From a virus, in IMG/VR virus record IMGVR_UViG_3300007640_000033, positions 1 through 64,000 of that record: 64,000 nucleotides of DNA; one strand, 5' to 3'. Within the stretch, counting starts at the first letter, position 1, and the number at the start of each line of letters is the position of its first letter. This document shows, in pieces, positions 62,739 to 64,000 of the stretch. The position numbers and the translations under genes are program-made. The notes under the pieces are model-generated. The model was not told the DNA's origin and did no database searches. It was given only the letters and a program-made list of their open reading frames with translations.

Positions 62739-64000
62739 TGTCTGCGTTTGATTATTTTATATCGGTAACAGGTGATTGTTCAAGTACTGGTTCAGGTAGA
62801 GTTATTCTTACTTACAATGGGGGTAATCCTCCGTATACATCAGAATGGATTACACCTGACTTAGGACTTGGTGATGAAAAGAGTGGATTGGCCGCTGGAG
62901 ATTATCTTGTTAGAGCAATTGATTCGACATATCCTGTAAACCAAGAATTTTACATAAATGTTTTTGTTTCATCAGGTAGTTGTATTTCTGAAACTGCGTT
63001 TACAAATACCACTTGTGGTAATAACAATGGTACCATTTCTGTAACAGCATCCACGCAGAGTCAGGTAAATGATTTTTATTTATATGATTCTTCAGATAAT
63101 TACGTTACTTCAGGTGTTGGTGAAAATAATATAATTACGTTTAGTAATTTATCCGCTGGAACTTATTATGCGGTGGCTCAAGATATTGGTGGATGTTCAG
63201 CACACACTGAATCAATTATTATTGAATCATCCACTAATTTTGATTTTGGGTTTTATGTTGTCAACGACCCCCAATGTGATGGAAACGGTGGTAGGTTAAT
63301 TGTTACGGGATGTACAGGGGCTGCTCCTTTGACATATGCTTGGAGTAATGGATTTACTGGTTCGGCAAATACAGGACTTACAGCGGGAAATTACACATGT
63401 ACAATAACTGATGCCAATGGATGTGTTGTTTCAAAGACGGAGACTGTTTTACCTGTCAACCCTGTTGGATTGGGTTATTGGTCGGCGGTCACAACCCCAT
63501 CTTGTTTTGCGGCTGATGGTGAACTTGCCTTAATTATCACTGGTGGTACAGGACCTTATTATTATTCAGGTTCAAACGGAACCACATTGATTACGTATTC
63601 TCAAGTATTTTATTTATCAAATATAACTGCGGGTTCCTATGCTGTTACTGTTACCGATTCGGCATTGTGTGATTTTACAACCACAACTTCTATATCACAA
63701 GAAGGTGCGTTTGATTCCGTAACCATCAATACTAGAAACTCAGCATGTAGTGAATCTGATGGTCAAATTGCAATCACCCTATTTGGTGGGTATATCCCTT
63801 ATGTATATACATTGGTGTACCCTGATTCAAGTACACAAAACATTACTAGTAATTCAGCATCATATACATTTGGTGATTTGACCTCTGGTGATTATACGGT
63901 AATCATTACTAACGATAGTGGATGTGTATATACTCAAGATGTAACAATTATTGCTGAAAATGTTTATGATTTGACAACATCAGTAACTGCCAGTACTTGT
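62738..64000 (+). CDS. SprB-repeat-like fibre/adhesin protein (3' truncated)
   Basis: Open from an ATG at 62738 (shared base with the previous stop) to the window end, 421 codons, no stop. The sequence consists of about five tandem units of about 80 residues with the pattern C..xDG....T.GG..PY.Y....T....L.AG.Y....TD..GC. Examples are LTYAWSNGFTGSANTGLTAG, NYTCTITDANGC and YYYSGSNGTT. This is the SprB-repeat architecture (PF13573-like) of flavobacterial gliding adhesins and other Bacteroidota surface proteins. As a phage gene after the wedge protein it is a strong candidate for the distal tail fibre, using a host-derived fold to touch the host surface (inference). The spacing of Cys residues suggests intra-repeat contacts. 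Confidence 0.75.
   Translation, partial: MSAFDYFISVTGDCSSTGSGRVILTYNGGNPPYTSEWITPDLGLGDEKSGLAAGDYLVRAIDSTYPVNQEFYINVFVSSGSCISETAFTNTTCGNNNGTISVTASTQSQVNDFYLYDSSDNYVTSGVGENNIITFSNLSAGTYYAVAQDIGGCSAHTESIIIESSTNFDFGFYVVNDPQCDGNGGRLIVTGCTGAAPLTYAWSNGFTGSANTGLTAGNYTCTITDANGCVVSKTETVLPVNPVGLGYWSAVTTPSCFAADGELALIITGGTGPYYYSGSNGTTLITYSQVFYLSNITAGSYAVTVTDSALCDFTTTTSISQEGAFDSVTINTRNSACSESDGQIAITLFGGYIPYVYTLVYPDSSTQNITSNSASYTFGDLTSGDYTVIITNDSGCVYTQDVTIIAENVYDLTTSVTASTC

Overview
The window is an AT-rich, densely packed stretch of a large contractile-tailed (T4-like) phage that most likely infects a member of the Bacteroidota, probably Flavobacteriia. T4-type proteins recognisable by eye: sheath (gp18-like), tail tube (gp19 position), gp15-like tail completion protein, gp13-like neck protein, gp25, gp6 and gp53-like baseplate proteins, family B DNA polymerase (gp43), UvsX-type recombinase, gp41-type helicase, RNase H/5' exonuclease and a single-strand-binding protein. 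Evidence for the host: start codons are preceded by A/T-rich leaders, not Shine-Dalgarno sequences; replication genes are preceded by TTTG-N20/21-TAnnTTTG elements, the Bacteroidota housekeeping promoter; the ribonucleotide reductase carries its ATP-cone on the small subunit, an arrangement known from flavobacteria; and the last gene encodes tandem repeats resembling those of the flavobacterial gliding adhesin SprB. Both edges cut through genes. No stretch above 300 bases lacks a gene, and I saw no tRNA, rRNA, CRISPR array or insertion sequence.

Layout. (1) 1-2.9 kb: the 3' part of a fibre/adhesin gene with two Thr/Pro mucin-like repeat tracts and a glycine-rich C-terminal domain. (2) 3.0-9.7 kb: seven tightly overlapping genes, most of them recognisable glycosyltransferases. 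They begin with a GT60-type polypeptide GlcNAc-transferase and include a GT10 fucosyltransferase, a GT25 enzyme, three WIDAG-motif enzymes and an apparently two-domain enzyme. (3) 9.7-17.8 kb: a small conserved protein and DNA polymerase on +, then a leftward block with a gp13-like neck protein, a PD-(D/E)XK-like nuclease, an Mn-type superoxide dismutase and a SNF2-type helicase. (4) 17.8-40.0 kb: the tail block with connector/completion proteins, a tiny ribbon-helix-helix gene on -, sheath, HAD-like hydrolase, tail tube, gp26-like/chaperone gene with an out-of-frame extension, tape-measure candidate and giant hub/baseplate proteins. (5) 40.1-48.0 kb: a replication and nucleotide module (SSB, UvsX, exonuclease, helicase, NrdB, NrdA) set off by strong terminators. 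(6) 48.0-64 kb: a second virion block with gp25, gp6, several giant baseplate/fibre proteins and the open-ended SprB-like fibre gene.

How the parts work together. Two promoter classes appear to separate the programme. Host-type TTTG/TAnnTTTG elements precede polymerase, SSB and the SNF2 helicase. A recurrent TATTTAT(C/T/G/A) box lies just 5' of most virion operons and is a candidate phage late promoter. The most unusual inferred system is the left end: a mucin-like Thr/Pro-rich virion protein directly followed by a glycosyltransferase cassette whose first enzyme belongs to a family known to start O-glycosylation on Thr or hydroxyproline. This suggests a phage-encoded O-glycosylated (mucin-like) tail fibre. 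Other unusual points are the phage superoxide dismutase with long extensions, a possible +1 frameshift in the tail chaperone region, an OmpA-like domain in a tail protein and predicted membrane helices inside a giant virion protein.
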